Assembly: GCA_029641185.1 (NCBI GenBank)
Contig: JAPWGK010000013.1
Coordinates: 620,001 to 684,000 of the forward strand
Length of the DNA stretch: 64,000 nt
Source of the DNA: Pseudofabraea citricarpa
Taxonomy: Eukaryota; Ascomycota; Leotiomycetes; Helotiales; Dermateaceae
Reading direction: 5' to 3'
Of the stretch, positions 1-11,025 are shown one piece after another (the stretch's first letter is position 1; every line of letters begins with the position of its first letter). The notes beneath the pieces are model-generated. The model made no database searches, was not told the origin of the DNA, and was given only the letters and a program-made list of their open reading frames with translations. The translations under genes were made by a program, and so were the position numbers.

Positions 1-63
1 TGCGGCTTTCCGTCTGGTCTCGTCGCTTAACTTTAGTCCTTCTGGTCTCAAGAAGGGCACGCC

Positions 64-3000
64 ATGATGGAGCCTCACAGCCAAGATGTTAGTATGGGCC
101 AGGACCCACTACCCAACTCCAATTCCCAAAGCCAGGATGCGGAACAACGCCAAAACGCATTGATGGAGTTTCAAGAAGAACGCAGTTCACCAGCAAGTCT
201 CACTTCTGAACATCAACATGACGAGCGGATGAATGAGCCTGGCAATGACAGGCAAACCAGCCCGGTTCCTAAACTTGAACATAATCCGCAGAATCAACTA
301 TATGATATCCCCAATTCCAAGCACAACACCTCCCTCGTTATCCATCCAGGAATGGATAGTTTCCTTGACGACGTAGACATCCCAATGTCCGATGCTCCGC
401 AAGCGACAGAAGCGACTCAAGCCACTGAAACAACTGAAGCAATTCCCAAGAATTGGCAAGAACCGCCCAGCATGGATAGCGATGATGACTTGATTGAGGT
501 CTCAAAGTATTCGGCATCTCGCGTAGCACAAGAACGCTGGGCGATGCCTCGCTCGCCAATTGTCATATCAGATGACGAGGGGGTGACAAAGGTGAAGCAA
601 GAGCCTGGTGTCGAAGGTCTCAATGTACCGCAACAAAATGCAACGTCATCTGTTGCTGAGAAAATCCTTGCAGCTCAGAAAGAGATGATGAGAAATATGA
701 TCTCTCAATTTGCTACGAGTGGAAAGAATGTCAGGTCTAATGAAACACAAGCATCTTCATCTTCAGCAGCCCCCTCTCAGTTTAGTAGCATATTCGGTGC
801 TAGAAGAAAGGCTGCGAAAGAGAACACACAAAGTCAGGATCCTACATTCGGCCAAGGCACAACTTCTTCTGAGGAGCGGAATCTTGTGGACGAGGTAATG
901 GCTGCTCCACAGGAGGACCATTCCTGGATGCTGGAAAACAACGGCGATGATGAATACGAGACGTTGAAGGTGTTAAAAGAGAACCTTGAGAAAAAGCGAA
1001 ACCACCATGGTATTTCACAAGACGAAATGATTGAGCTTCTACAAATTCGAGATAGAATGGAGATGATTGAAAAGCTTCGGGCCGCTGGTAACGGAGAAGA
1101 AGAAGAAGAAGAAGAGGACGAAAACGAGTTGTTTATCCCAGAGAAATTTTCGGCTTTGAGACAGGCTCATCGCGACAAGCGTCCCAAACGAGAGAAGCAA
1201 CCAGATCACCCCGAGTCAGAGCAAGGAAATTCACAGGTTTCAATGAATGACTACGATATTGCTCTCGCACAGATCTTGAAAGGCACTTCGAGCAGTGATG
1301 GCAATGGTTCTTCCAGCAAGAAAGCAGCAGCAAAGCCTCGAAAAAAGGCAGTCAAAAATGCCAAAGAGTTCTTCGAACGCGAGGAAGAACAGCGGCGAGA
1401 AAAGGAGAGAAAATCTCTCCAACGCAGTAAGTCTCGTAAGGGCAAAGGAAAGGCTGTAGCCACTACAAATCCTCGCAACAAGGGCAAGGGCAAGGGCAAA
1501 GGAAGCACATCTAGTCAAAGTTCCGCAAATGCAGGTGCTAGTAAGGCCACGGCTTCGAAGACCTTCATGCGGCAAGCCGATGACACGGCTAGGAAGATGC
1601 TGGCGGATCTCTTGCATAACGATGCAATTGCAGACCGTGTTCGAGCTGGTTTCGACCCTGAGCCGGAAATTTCTGCGAATAACAAGAAGTCCCAACTGGA
1701 GCAAATCATCGCCAGCGTCCCAAAGAACATAAATTTGCGGCAGACGGGCAAGGATAAGCAAGAAATCCTTCAGGCTTCCAAGAGTTTCGGATATGCTAAG
1801 ATCAAAGCCGAAGATGGAAAATGGCTCCCAAAAGGGATGAAATCGAGTCTTTATCATCACCAGTTGCTTGGAGCCCGCTTCATGTTGGAACGAGAGTTAT
1901 CGAAGAATAAACCCTCTGGTGGGATTAATGCTGATGCCATGGGACTTGGCAAGACAGTTGAGATGCTTGCTACGATGGTTGGAAATCCTCCTTCGGAGAG
2001 AGATAAGAAGAACAAAATGAAGACTACGCTCTTGGTGCTTCCATCGGCTGTGATATCTCAATGGGAAACTGAAATTCGGAAGCACGTCAAGGAGAACATA
2101 TTCCCACGAGTAATGCACTACAAAGCATCCAGAAAGATCCCTCTCATTACGCTGGAAGATCAAGACATTGTTCTTTGTTCGTATAATGAGGTCATGTACT
2201 CATACCCTTATCCAGATGCTGCCGCACTCCAAAAGATTGGAACTGGCGGTCTCGAAAAATGGCTTAAGAATGCCGACGCCCTAAAAGGAGATTTGCACAA
2301 GGTACGTTGGTATCGTATAGTTCTGGACGAGGCACATGCCATCAAGAATTATAAAGGTCGCACGTCGCTTGCTTGCCACAGACTTCAAGGCATGTACCGT
2401 TGGTGTTTGACAGGAACGCCAGTTCTCAATCGTATCGAGGAACTGTACTCCTACCTTCGTTTTCTTCGAATTCCTGCAACGGACTCTTATCGAGAGTTTG
2501 TTCGTTGGTTTTGTGATCCTGATGCCACAGATTGCCAATCTCGTATTACAGCTGTCTTATCCTTCAGTATGATCCGTCGCAGTATGAATACTAAGCTTCT
2601 CGGCCGGCCTATCATCTCGCTCCCCGATCCACATCCTGAGATTCAATACATTGACCTCTCTATGGAAGAGAGGATTATCTACCGCATTGTAAGTCCCTTC
2701 CTATTTGTCAGCAAGGTACGACTGACCTTTTCTTTTAGACTGAGGACCGCTTCCGTGCAAACATCAATATTCACTTCTCCAATGGCACGGAGCAGAGAAA
2801 CTACGGGGTTTTTATGGTACAACTTCTTCGGCTTCGTCAGTGTGCCTCGCACCCGTTCATGATAGAGCAAACTATCAAAGAATGCTGGACTGCTGAAGAC
2901 CTTGCTCATTTGAGACGACGACTCAAATCTCTTAATAAAAACAAGGATAAGGAGCATCCAATGTACCAGAGATGTAAAATCTGGGTTGAGGAGGTTCAAA

Positions 3001-4588
3001 ATGGCGGCGATGGTGAGGAAGATGGTGAAATTGCAGCCTTTGGACGTGGCCAGTATGGACACGAATTCAAAATCAGCAAGTACCTCAAGGGCACGGCTTC
3101 AGCCAACCAAGAAGAGTTTATTGAGAGAGTCATTTGTTCTCTCTGCTCCGATGTGCCAAAAGAACCTCAGATCACCGACGTAAGTTTTGATAGCTACCTG
3201 CTATCAGGAATCAGGATCATTCCATTGCTAACGTGATCTAGTGTAACCACATCTTCTGCAAGGATTGTCTTACGGGGTACATGCACGAAAAGGCAGCCCA
3301 AGATGGAACTGTAAGTCTAGCTTCCCTCTGGACCGTTGAAACGATCAAGCGTTCTAGCTATTTCTGTTGGCATGGGGAGCAAGCGCTCTTTGGTGACTGA
3401 AAAGCTTCAAGTGACTATGGGAATTTTAGCAGACAAAAAATAATCATGGGAATCACTTTGTTCGCTAACACCAAGTACAGTATACCGAGTGTCCTACTTG
3501 CCAGCTGGTCTTTTCCACCACCAGGCCTTACCAGAACGATGATATCGAGTTTCCCGACGACGATTTAGCCGACGGTTCTGGCCATGACAGCGATAATTCT
3601 CAGGGCTCCCGGCGCAGAGGTGGTCCAGCTCCGCACAGAAAAGGAAATGACATTCTGGGCTTTGAACCCAGCACGAAACCATCGGCTTGGCTTGCTCAGA
3701 GTGACGTGACCAAGGACATGGCCTTGCTACCGTCAGCTAAAACTATTGCTCTGAAAGCAAAGCTCTTGAATTGGTTTCATGACGCTCCTAACGATAAGGT
3801 TAGTCAATAGGTATATGGTCACTGGCAGTTTACTAATATTACTCCAACAGATCGTCATCTTTACACAGTTTCGGTTGCTTGCTCGCATTGTCGGCCGCAT
3901 CGCAGAAGAAGAAAAATGGCAGTTCCTCTACTATACCGGCGATGCTAAAGACGACCATAGAACGAGAGTTGTGGACTGTTTTCACAATGACCCCAATGTC
4001 AGGCTGCTCATTGCTGGACTCAAGTGTGGTGGCCAGGGTCTCAACTTGACCGCGGCGAATCGGTGTATCTCTCTGGATCTCTGGGTAAGTCACTATTCCT
4101 GCTATGGTTACTGTATACTTTTCAATTACTATGACGTTTGTCGGCCCAAAAAGAATTCCACTGACGCTCCATAGTGGAACCATGCCGTCGAGCAACAGGC
4201 CTTCGGCCGTACCTTCCGTATGGGACAGAAGAAAGAGACCTACTTTACCCGCATCTGCGTTCGAAATACCGTCGAGATGCGCATGTTGGCCATGCAGGCT
4301 GACAAGCTGCAAATCATCGAGCGCATGATGAACGAAGGCGAGGACGTCAAAAAACCTCAATTAGACACTAAGGAGCTCGCTGCTCTATTCGGATATCTCA
4401 ACGAAGACCCGGATGGCAACTTTCACGTCACACCCGATTACGTCGAAGAGGAAAACGATATACTTGACAATGCTGATGCTGATGGGAATAATGATGATGT
4501 TGTTGATCTGGATATCGCTGGCGAAGGCGAGCCTGAGCCTGAGCCTGAGGTAGAACCAGAGCAAGAGCTAATGGAGGTCGATGATTGA
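64..4588 (+). CDS. SNF2-family DNA translocase with internal RING finger (Rad5/Rad16/Uls1-like)
   Basis: Six exons (64-2688, 2739-3179, 3242-3310, 3481-3798, 3851-4084, 4175-4588) join in frame to 1366 residues. The N-terminal ~590 residues are low-complexity, with acidic runs, a basic GKGKGKGK stretch and two SUMO-interaction-like motifs (DDDLIEVS near residue 142, PIVISDDE near 164). The SNF2 ATPase follows: Walker A DAMGLGKT near 624-631, Walker B DEAH near 756. A C3HC4 RING (C1008, C1011, C1023, H1025, C1028, C1031, C1049, C1052) lies between the two helicase lobes and is split over three exons; the C-terminal lobe carries IVIFTQFR, GGQGLNLTAANR and FRMGQKK. This order is typical of Rad5/Rad16/HLTF/Uls1 enzymes, nuclear ATPases acting in DNA repair and removal of SUMOylated proteins. 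No HIRAN domain is visible, so Rad5 proper is less likely. The SIM-like motifs favour a Uls1-type role (inference). The start is the first ATG of an MM pair. Confidence 0.93.
2689..2738 (+). other. Intron 1 of the SNF2/RING gene
   Basis: Donor GTAAGTCCC and acceptor TTTTAG. Reading through it gives a frame that stops at 2862 and loses the conserved QLLRLRQCASHPF block; splicing restores it. Later introns are 3180-3241, 3311-3480, 3799-3850 and 4085-4174, all GT-AG. Confidence 0.9.
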
Positions 4589-4955
4589 GAAGCTGATGGA
4601 GCCGAGCAGAGTTATTTATTGACCTTCACTTGAGTGTCAGCAAATTCTCACAATTTCGGATGGATGCTTGATCACCCACGTATGCTTTTGCGATGATTTC
4701 TAAAGCCTGGATCATGAAGCGATGCGACTTTTTACCATTTCATTTCGCGGGGATTTTTAAAATTTATTCATTTATTTTCATTCCATAAGTAATTCATCTA
4801 CTAACGTCGAGCGATGGATTTCCAAAGCTAGCTACCTAGGATAGTGGAATAATACTATTTCTTACCAATTCGAGTCTGAAGAGTCCACGTGAAGTCCAAA
4901 GATATAGAACGAGGATCATGTTTTTGACAATTAATAGTAGCATTTTTTGCTTTGA
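4589..4955. other. Convergent 3' spacer between SNF2 gene and ESF1
   Basis: AT-rich tail-to-tail spacer that should hold both 3' UTRs and polyadenylation signals (an AATTTATTCATTTATTTTCA-like stretch near 4760). I see no coding signal. Confidence 0.6.
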
Positions 4956-7094
4956 TTATTTTTTAGCCTTCTTCTTTACCTTCTCAATCAAGCCGCTCAA
5001 CTCGCCACCGCTTTTTTCTTCCACTTTCCGCTTCTTCGGCCTTTCTACTTCGCCATCTCCCTCAATTCCTCTCTTTCTCCTCCCTTCCTCTAACAATTTC
5101 TTCATGGCCTCTGTACCCTTGAACTTAGGGTTACTGGGATCGATGGCAAACTCATGTTCTTCGAATAACTTGCCAAACCGCTCATCACCTACATCAATCT
5201 CGAAGTTCTCCTGTAGCCCACCTCTCTTACCGACCTCCGTTCGTGACTTTGATTTCTTCTTCTTCATCTTCTCCGCCCGTGCAATCTCATTGATGTCGAA
5301 ATGCTCTAGTTGCGCTGTGTCGTCGTTGTCCACCATGAGTAATTCCAGCTCGGCTTTCTGGCTGGCCTTCTCAGAAGCTTCTTTCTCCTTGGCTTCACGC
5401 TTCTTGCGTCGTTCTTCCTTACGGAGATTCTTGTTTGCCTTCTCCTTAACAGCTTCATCAGTAGCAAAGAAAGGATCATTGAATCCAAGATCAGCATCTG
5501 CCTCTGGAGACCTCTCTGGAACAGCTTCTGCTTCTGCCTCCACATCACGTCCTTCGCGTATCGCCTTAGCTTTCTCTTTCCGGCGCGCTTTTCGCTCTTT
5601 TTCTTTTCGGATGTATCTCTCTGCTGTAGTTTCATCCTTGACTGGCTCATTCTCGAACACACTGCCCTTATCTGTCGCACTCAACCCTGCAGTAAACGTT
5701 ACTTCCATATCACCAACCGGACCACCCTTTTTCGGGTTTGTTGTTGTGGTAGACTCATCCGTCAGGCCCAGCGCCGCACGCATCTTTTGCCTAGCAAGCT
5801 CTTTCTTAGTCAACTTCGGTGCCTCGTTAGATGCCTCTTCTTCCTCCGGAGCCTGGTCCTCATCGTCCTCTGAGTCGCTTCCCAAGTATGCCCGTAAATC
5901 ATTCTCTCCAATCTCGGCTCGGCTACCACTGAACGCTCGGTTGATCGCATCTTTTCTTGAGGCTTCTTCTGGATTTGTGTCCCATGTCAACTTGACCTTG
6001 GAGTGTTGCAAGGCATCGGTGACAAACTCTGTTGGTCTATAACCTGAAGGTACAGCATCGCACTCGTCTCTTGGCTTGTCGTCGAATTCGGTCTCTTCTG
6101 GAATAAATCGTAAATCGAAGAAATTCGCGGAAGTCAAATACTCCGTGCCGTCCGTTGCTTCATAGATATTGAGTGCAGTATCGTTATCTGAGCATATTAT
6201 CACGGCGTAGAAATAACGTAGTCTCTCAAGCTGGTATTGTCGCAATGCAGCACCATCAAAATCCTTGCCGTCGTCTTCTCTCAGCAAATCTCTTTTAATC
6301 TTCTCGTCCAGCTCTTCTTCGTCCTCACTGCTATCCTCCTCTTCCTCTTCTTCCTCGGACAAATCCTCCTGTTTTCTAGAGAATATCTCTTTTGGTGGCC
6401 CCTCCATTTCCTCCCTCTCCATACGTTCCTTGCCAAACTCACTTTGGTAAACAGAGATTTTGTGAATTTTGCCCGGCTTTGCAAAGCTTGAGAAGACTGC
6501 CATCAAATCAACTGCCCTGATATTATCCCAATCAAGATTGACCACAGCTATACGAGATGAGACCTCTCCCATCTCTACCGCAGCAGCCTCGGTCTGCATA
6601 TCTGGGAAGGTAGCCTCTTCTTCAATTTCTACTTCCTCGTCATCGTCATCGCTTTCATCTTCCGACGAAGAGAAGCCTCCACCTCTCGCAGCATCATAAC
6701 TTGCTGTAGCCTTCTTCAATTCTGTGGCCACCACGTCGTCATCCTCAAGCTCAATTCCTGATTCTTCTTCTTCCTCTTCGCTGGCCACTTTGTCTTCATT
6801 GTCGCCGTCCTCGACATCATCGGGTACGTAAAGTCGCTCGAGGGCTTTCTTTTTCCCATCGCTACTCAATTTTCGACCATATCGATCGACTTTGGCGGTA
6901 CTGGAGAAGTCGTCATCCTCTAACATGCGCGAGAAACGCTTGTCAATTGCTGTACGCGTATGTTTCTTGGAGGGCAGGCGAAATCGCGGATCGGTTGTGA
7001 AATTGGAGAATCGTGGGTCATTGGTTTTTGATGCAGTGGCGGCCGCAGAGCTCGAGCCCTTGGCGGTCTTTTGCTTGGGTTTTGGCATGTTCAT
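4956..7094 (-). CDS. ESF1: Pre-rRNA-processing protein ESF1
   Basis: Single-exon gene of 712 residues. The N-terminus has the family signature DPRFSNFTTDPRFRLPSKKH followed by DKRFSRML and VDRYGRKL. Long acidic runs alternate with conserved blocks: VNLDWDNIRAVDLMAVFSSF, YFYAVIICSDNDTALNIYE and FIPEETEFDDKPRDEC. The C-terminus carries the NUC153 motif (DERFGKLFEEHEFAIDPSNP, about residues 630-650) and a lysine-rich tail suited to nucleolar targeting. Yeast Esf1 is a nucleolar protein needed for early 18S rRNA processing in the SSU processome; the length is slightly above the yeast protein because of the acidic insertions. The start is the only ATG before the conserved N-terminal block. The ORFs of up to 374 residues on the other strand are shadows caused by the E/K/S-rich composition. 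Confidence 0.95.
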   Translation of the reverse strand: MNMPKPKQKTAKGSSSAAATASKTNDPRFSNFTTDPRFRLPSKKHTRTAIDKRFSRMLEDDDFSSTAKVDRYGRKLSSDGKKKALERLYVPDDVEDGDNEDKVASEEEEEESGIELEDDDVVATELKKATASYDAARGGGFSSSEDESDDDDEEVEIEEEATFPDMQTEAAAVEMGEVSSRIAVVNLDWDNIRAVDLMAVFSSFAKPGKIHKISVYQSEFGKERMEREEMEGPPKEIFSRKQEDLSEEEEEEEDSSEDEEELDEKIKRDLLREDDGKDFDGAALRQYQLERLRYFYAVIICSDNDTALNIYEATDGTEYLTSANFFDLRFIPEETEFDDKPRDECDAVPSGYRPTEFVTDALQHSKVKLTWDTNPEEASRKDAINRAFSGSRAEIGENDLRAYLGSDSEDDEDQAPEEEEASNEAPKLTKKELARQKMRAALGLTDESTTTTNPKKGGPVGDMEVTFTAGLSATDKGSVFENEPVKDETTAERYIRKEKERKARRKEKAKAIREGRDVEAEAEAVPERSPEADADLGFNDPFFATDEAVKEKANKNLRKEERRKKREAKEKEASEKASQKAELELLMVDNDDTAQLEHFDINEIARAEKMKKKKSKSRTEVGKRGGLQENFEIDVGDERFGKLFEEHEFAIDPSNPKFKGTEAMKKLLEEGRRKRGIEGDGEVERPKKRKVEEKSGGELSGLIEKVKKKAKK

Positions 7095-7515
7095 AGAGTT
7101 GAAGAGATAATGTGTTCTGCTATCAATTCAGCCGTCGTCCTGTTGCTGTACATGCGCCCGCTCCACACAGAACTTTTTTTGTGGCAGAATAAAAAGGCGG
7201 TCTAAATTTGGAGAGATAATCCGTGTCACGTGTAACACTACAAAAAATAGAATAGCTCGAGAATAGGTAGTAGGTCCAATGCCGCAAAACTTCCACTGCA
7301 TATCAGGACCTTAATAATTGGTAAGACCGAGCAGGCAATACAAAATGTTGATAATACTGTCATTAAATTTTAAAAATATCCCAGAATAATTTATATTGCC
7401 ACGACTTCCTTCCCGTCTACATGTGCGCGGAACTCCACCTCTTATAACGCCACTTAGGGAACCCGAGATTCATACCCATCCATATACATCAAATAAACAT
7501 TACAATACTCCTCGC
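7095..7515. other. Spacer: ESF1 upstream region and GH128 3' side
   Basis: About 420 bases without ORFs. It includes a CACGTG core near 7228 and an AT-rich stretch at about 7360-7400. It should hold the ESF1 promoter and the 3' UTR of the glucanase gene. Confidence 0.5.
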
Positions 7516-8520
7516 TTATAGGAGACAAAAGCTGACACCGACTACTACAAGAGCTCCCCACATGGCACCGACCGTTACCTTTCCAGCTGCACTCGCTTTT
7601 GGAATATTGTTGGTGGCTGCACCTCCAAGGTACCAGCTCCCAATGTCCGTCAATTCTCCTTTCTGCGTCAACATCGCTGCATTAGGGCCAACATTGCTCA
7701 CAGAGCTTCGGAAACTTCCGAAGTAACTATAGCGTCCTACGTAGTCCAGCCGGTCGAAGTACTCGGCCGAGGAATTGAAGAAGGATTGCGACTCGGTCAA
7801 GTCAGCGTGGTTGAGGGCGTATTCTGTGATCCAGATAGAGGTATTGGGATAACTATCAGACTTTAGTGGTAGATATAAACACCAGAGCAGTACAACATAC
7901 GTTGCCACAACCTGTCCCAAAAAGCTCGCCAACCCTTCGAAGTTTCCATACCAATGTATGGGAAGGAAATCAATGGTGCAGTTGGTCCCAAGACTCGAAC
8001 AGGCAGAGAAGAAATCTTCTAGCCAAGTAATTCCTCTCTGAGAACCTGTCACAGCCGGCGCACCGCATTGAACACCCATCTCCTGCAGCGGCACAATCTC
8101 TCGAATCCATGTTTTTGCAGCATCTTCTGGCTGAATACTGCTGCCGCCCGTGCTCGATTCTCCATCGGGCTCATTGAATGCCAATATATGACTTATGTTC
8201 CTCCCTCCGGAGATTAAGGCTTCCACCCCATCTCGAAAAGTCGTATCGGTATCTGACGAGGGTGTACCCCATAGCATTGGGACGAATTCGAAGTCGGATT
8301 GTGAACGATTCGAGTAAGCTGGCGATGGGTCTACGGCATAGTTGTAATACCAACTCAGATCTGAGCCATTCTCCACCCATATCTGGTTATCGGCGGGGTG
8401 GGCAGGGTTAGGCACGAAAACGAGGCCGCGCTTGGTAGAACTTGAGAATGTCGCTTGAGCTGAGGCCAACGCGATAGGCATCAACGTGAGCGCGATGGCA
8501 GTAGAGAGTGAGCGACGCAT
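7516..8520 (-). CDS. Secreted GH128 beta-1,3-glucanase, predicted GPI-anchored
   Basis: Two exons (8520-7901 and 7852-7516) encode about 318 residues. An N-terminal signal peptide ends near ALASAQA. The core KRGLVFVPNP...WYYNYAVDPSP...FVPMLWG is the GH128 (Asl1-like) fold start. Two candidate catalytic glutamates lie in HILAFNEPDGE and IWITEYAL, and the conserved LPIHWYG precedes the second. The C-terminus is a Ser/Ala-rich segment followed by a hydrophobic tail (VGAMWGALVVVGVSFCLL), the pattern of a GPI-anchor signal, so the enzyme probably sits on the plasma membrane or cell wall and remodels beta-1,3-glucan. A 48-nt intron (7853-7900, GTATGT...GATAG) is a multiple of three without a stop, so naive ORF calling keeps it; removing it gives the expected VVATYPNTSIWITEYA. 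Confidence 0.9.
   Translation of the reverse strand: MRRSLSTAIALTLMPIALASAQATFSSSTKRGLVFVPNPAHPADNQIWVENGSDLSWYYNYAVDPSPAYSNRSQSDFEFVPMLWGTPSSDTDTTFRDGVEALISGGRNISHILAFNEPDGESSTGGSSIQPEDAAKTWIREIVPLQEMGVQCGAPAVTGSQRGITWLEDFFSACSSLGTNCTIDFLPIHWYGNFEGLASFLGQVVATYVVLLWCLYLPLKSDSYPNTSIWITEYALNHADLTESQSFFNSSAEYFDRLDYVGRYSYFGSFRSSVSNVGPNAAMLTQKGELTDIGSWYLGGAATNNIPKASAAGKVTVGAMWGALVVVGVSFCLL
7853..7900 (-). other. 48-nt in-frame intron of the GH128 gene
   Basis: Read on the minus strand it begins GTATGTTG and ends CTGATAG. The retained translation (hydrophobic, VVLLWCLYLPL) interrupts the GH128 barrel directly before the second catalytic glutamate, whereas splicing restores family-like sequence. 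Confidence 0.8.
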
Positions 8521-9559
8521 GGTGATTTGTATGGTGTCAGGGAAAATTACGATGAAGTGAAGAATGAGAAGCAGCTGTGCGAGTACTGCCTTGGACTCCT
8601 TGGGCTCAAACGTGCGCGCGCACTGAGGTCATACAAAAGGTCAGACAAAGGCTAGATCTGGCGGAGCAGGGCAGGTGTCTGTCTGCTCGTATCCGGTGCA
8701 GATTATGACTGCAGACTGCAGATTGCTCTATCTTGGATGTAGATCTTCGAGCCGGGGTGGGAAACAGGGAAAACAAGAGAACGACAGAGGATACAGCAGT
8801 AACACTGTAGACAACAGCACGAAAAGAACGAAGAGCACGTAACAGTAAAAGGGGGACACAGAAGAGAAGACGGAAGAGGAGACGGAAGAGGAAAAGAAGG
8901 AGATTGATGGCAAAGCGTAAAAGACCTACTGTAGCTAGACAGGCGCTATTGATGTACGCAGCGCATGTCAGCTCGCACTTGTCGCCCGTCCTGGCTTGGC
9001 AGCGCTTTCCAATTCTGCCGCTTCTTTCGCATCGAGCATAGCGTGCGGGGTCACGTGGGCATGGCGTAAATATATCGCAGCATGGGTCGCTTAATTTGCA
9101 AAGAGTGAGATGCTTGATGGCTGTTGGCTTGAGCGTTCAAGATTGAGCGACTGATTTTTGACGGATCCTTGAAATCGAGACATGTTGTGTGATTTCTGCA
9201 GATCTGTAGAATGAGATTTAGGAAACTGAAATCGCAAAGGAAGCAATGGTAACGTGTGTATAGGTGGTTTTAATATGAGGCGAGCTTACTAATGGGTTGA
9301 TAGTTGTCGGTTGGGAGCGACGTTTGGCACGAGAAAGCTCGCTTGCGTGATGTTGGATTATGGAGCTGGAAAGTGAACTGACAGCCCTCTCATACACATT
9401 TGATTTTGAACTCGAGCTAGAATTCATTGACCAATATCACAGTCTATTTACTGGTTGACAGCAAAATCAGCTGCTGGTACTGACTCGAGAAGGTTGGATA
9501 TCCCCGCTTCTCTGAGGCATACGATATCGCTCGTGCAAATCGACTTTTTCTACGAAGAG
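8521..9559. other. GH128 upstream region, no gene seen
   Basis: Ordinary-composition DNA upstream of the glucanase, with a purine-rich run near 8790-8910 (GAAGAG/GGAAGAG) and a TACTGTA at 8927-8933. Short ORFs here (61-69 residues) have biased composition and no recognisable motif. Confidence 0.5.
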
Positions 9560-10083
9560 ACAAGGAGTCTGTTGACAAGAAATAAGTAAACATTTACCCA
9601 CAAGGCTATAGTAACATTACCTTGTTATAAAAAGAGCTCTTATCTAGAGTATCTGCTCGCAGCTCCACACATGTAATGAGATGTCGTTGTTGATTCTGTG
9701 TCCTAATACGCTAGGTAGTTGTATATAGAATTATTATATTCGTGCTAATTCTTTAATCTCTCAAAGTCGAGTAAACTCCTTTCATCTATCGCACGTCGAT
9801 AGATTAATTAATTGAAAGCTAATCTCTTAATATACCTATCTTTTACCTATCCTCGATGATACTCATGAACTTCTGGTGGTGCGGTTCTAGTGGACCACCA
9901 CGTATTATAGTCCTGTAATCCGACGTATATTTATAGAGGCTGACTAGCTAAACCTCTTCTGTAACCCCCGGCATCATCGTAATCTTCCTTTTCATCTTAT
10001 TCCTCTTCGTCCTCTTCCATTTCGTTTTCCCTATATCGAAGACCAAAGATAAAAGTAACGTAGCCATAGTAGAGAGCTAATGC

Positions 10084-10371
10084 TTAGCTAATCTCTAGAT
10101 GATCCTCGACGTGATTACAATAAGTGTAGCGTGCTTCATCGATAAAGGTTTCTTTGTATAATCTGATTTCAAAATCTAATATGGGAAATACTTCCTGTTC
10201 CTGATTTCTTTGATCTATAGCCCATTGGTTGAATCTGCCCGCAACTTCACTAATGCCTGTATTTTCAAGCTTCTCAGGATCTTCGATAACCGTCCACTGT
10301 AGAGAGTCCTCCAAATCCTGAGCGTCTAAGCTCACAAGTTCAAATTGTACATATGTTTTCAGCCGGGACAT
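10084..10371 (-). pseudogene. 95-codon ORF in AT-rich block, possible gene remnant
   Basis: The ORF starts MSRLKTYVQFELVSLD and has a plausible amphipathic, acidic composition (VIEDPEKLENTGISEVAGRFNQW...). I recognise no family. The downstream neighbourhood is AT-rich and stop-dense, so it may be the surviving part of a larger decayed gene or chance. Low confidence. Confidence 0.25.
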
Positions 10372-10947
10372 GAACTTTTGCCATAGCTCATCATCACTAT
10401 ATATGCAACTGTATATAACAAAGCCCCAATGTTATGGTTTGGACGAACGAATTCATTCTTTGATTGTCTCGTATCGCCTCAGCCCAATTCAGTGGTTTCC
10501 AGAGGCGACCTGTTTCTTCATTGGCTGGAGTTTTCGCAAATCTTGAGCTGGAATAGTGATTATCCTATGTAGAACTGTTCACGCATGGTGCTAGAAAATA
10601 TGAAGTTGAGAATTTTTAAGGGGAAGTTTTCTTCCCCACGGATTTAACGGCCCGACCTTTGTCCTTCAGCTAAGCTGTTGAAATATCTGGATTCTAATTA
10701 TGAAGCATTAATCTTGCTGGTAAGATCATTTAGTACATGTTGTAGGAGAAATAGCGAGCGGAGGGAGGATAGAAAGATGCAGATTCATTGGAATCTATTA
10801 GTAGTATCATATGATATAATCACCTGATATACCATATAACTAGATTAGGTAAATCCCCTTAACCTATATAGATTTAGGAACCCTTAAGGTTCCTTTATAG
10901 AATTAGTATCGATATTATCTATTAGTTTATAGCGAATACAGAACCCT

Positions 10948-11025
10948 GCCGTGATAGCCAAGTGATTAAACAATAACCAGGATCAAGGGCTTATTTGTTT
11001 AATTTAAGAATATGCCAGAGATCAA
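10948..11025 (+). pseudogene. Degenerate tRNA-like relic (Ser/Leu-type spacing)
   Basis: An A-box-like TAGCCAAGTGATTA at 10955-10968 resembles the Ser/Leu-tRNA A box TGGCCGAGTGGTTA, and a B-box-like AGATCAAATCCC at about 11009-11020 resembles GGTTCGAATCCC. Most differences are G-to-A or C-to-T changes, as RIP makes. The ~55-nt spacing fits a tRNA with a long variable arm. The 3' acceptor strand does not pair with the 5' end, so it is not functional; it may be a tRNA-derived SINE head. Confidence 0.3.

Noticed and set aside
1240..1860. 206-codon minus-strand ORF inside the SNF2 gene
   Set aside because: Antisense shadow of the low-complexity N-terminal region; no motif and no conservation expected.
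4918..6042. 374-codon ORF on the plus strand opposite ESF1
   Set aside because: Ser/Phe/Leu-rich composition is the complement of ESF1's Glu/Lys-rich coding sequence; no motif.
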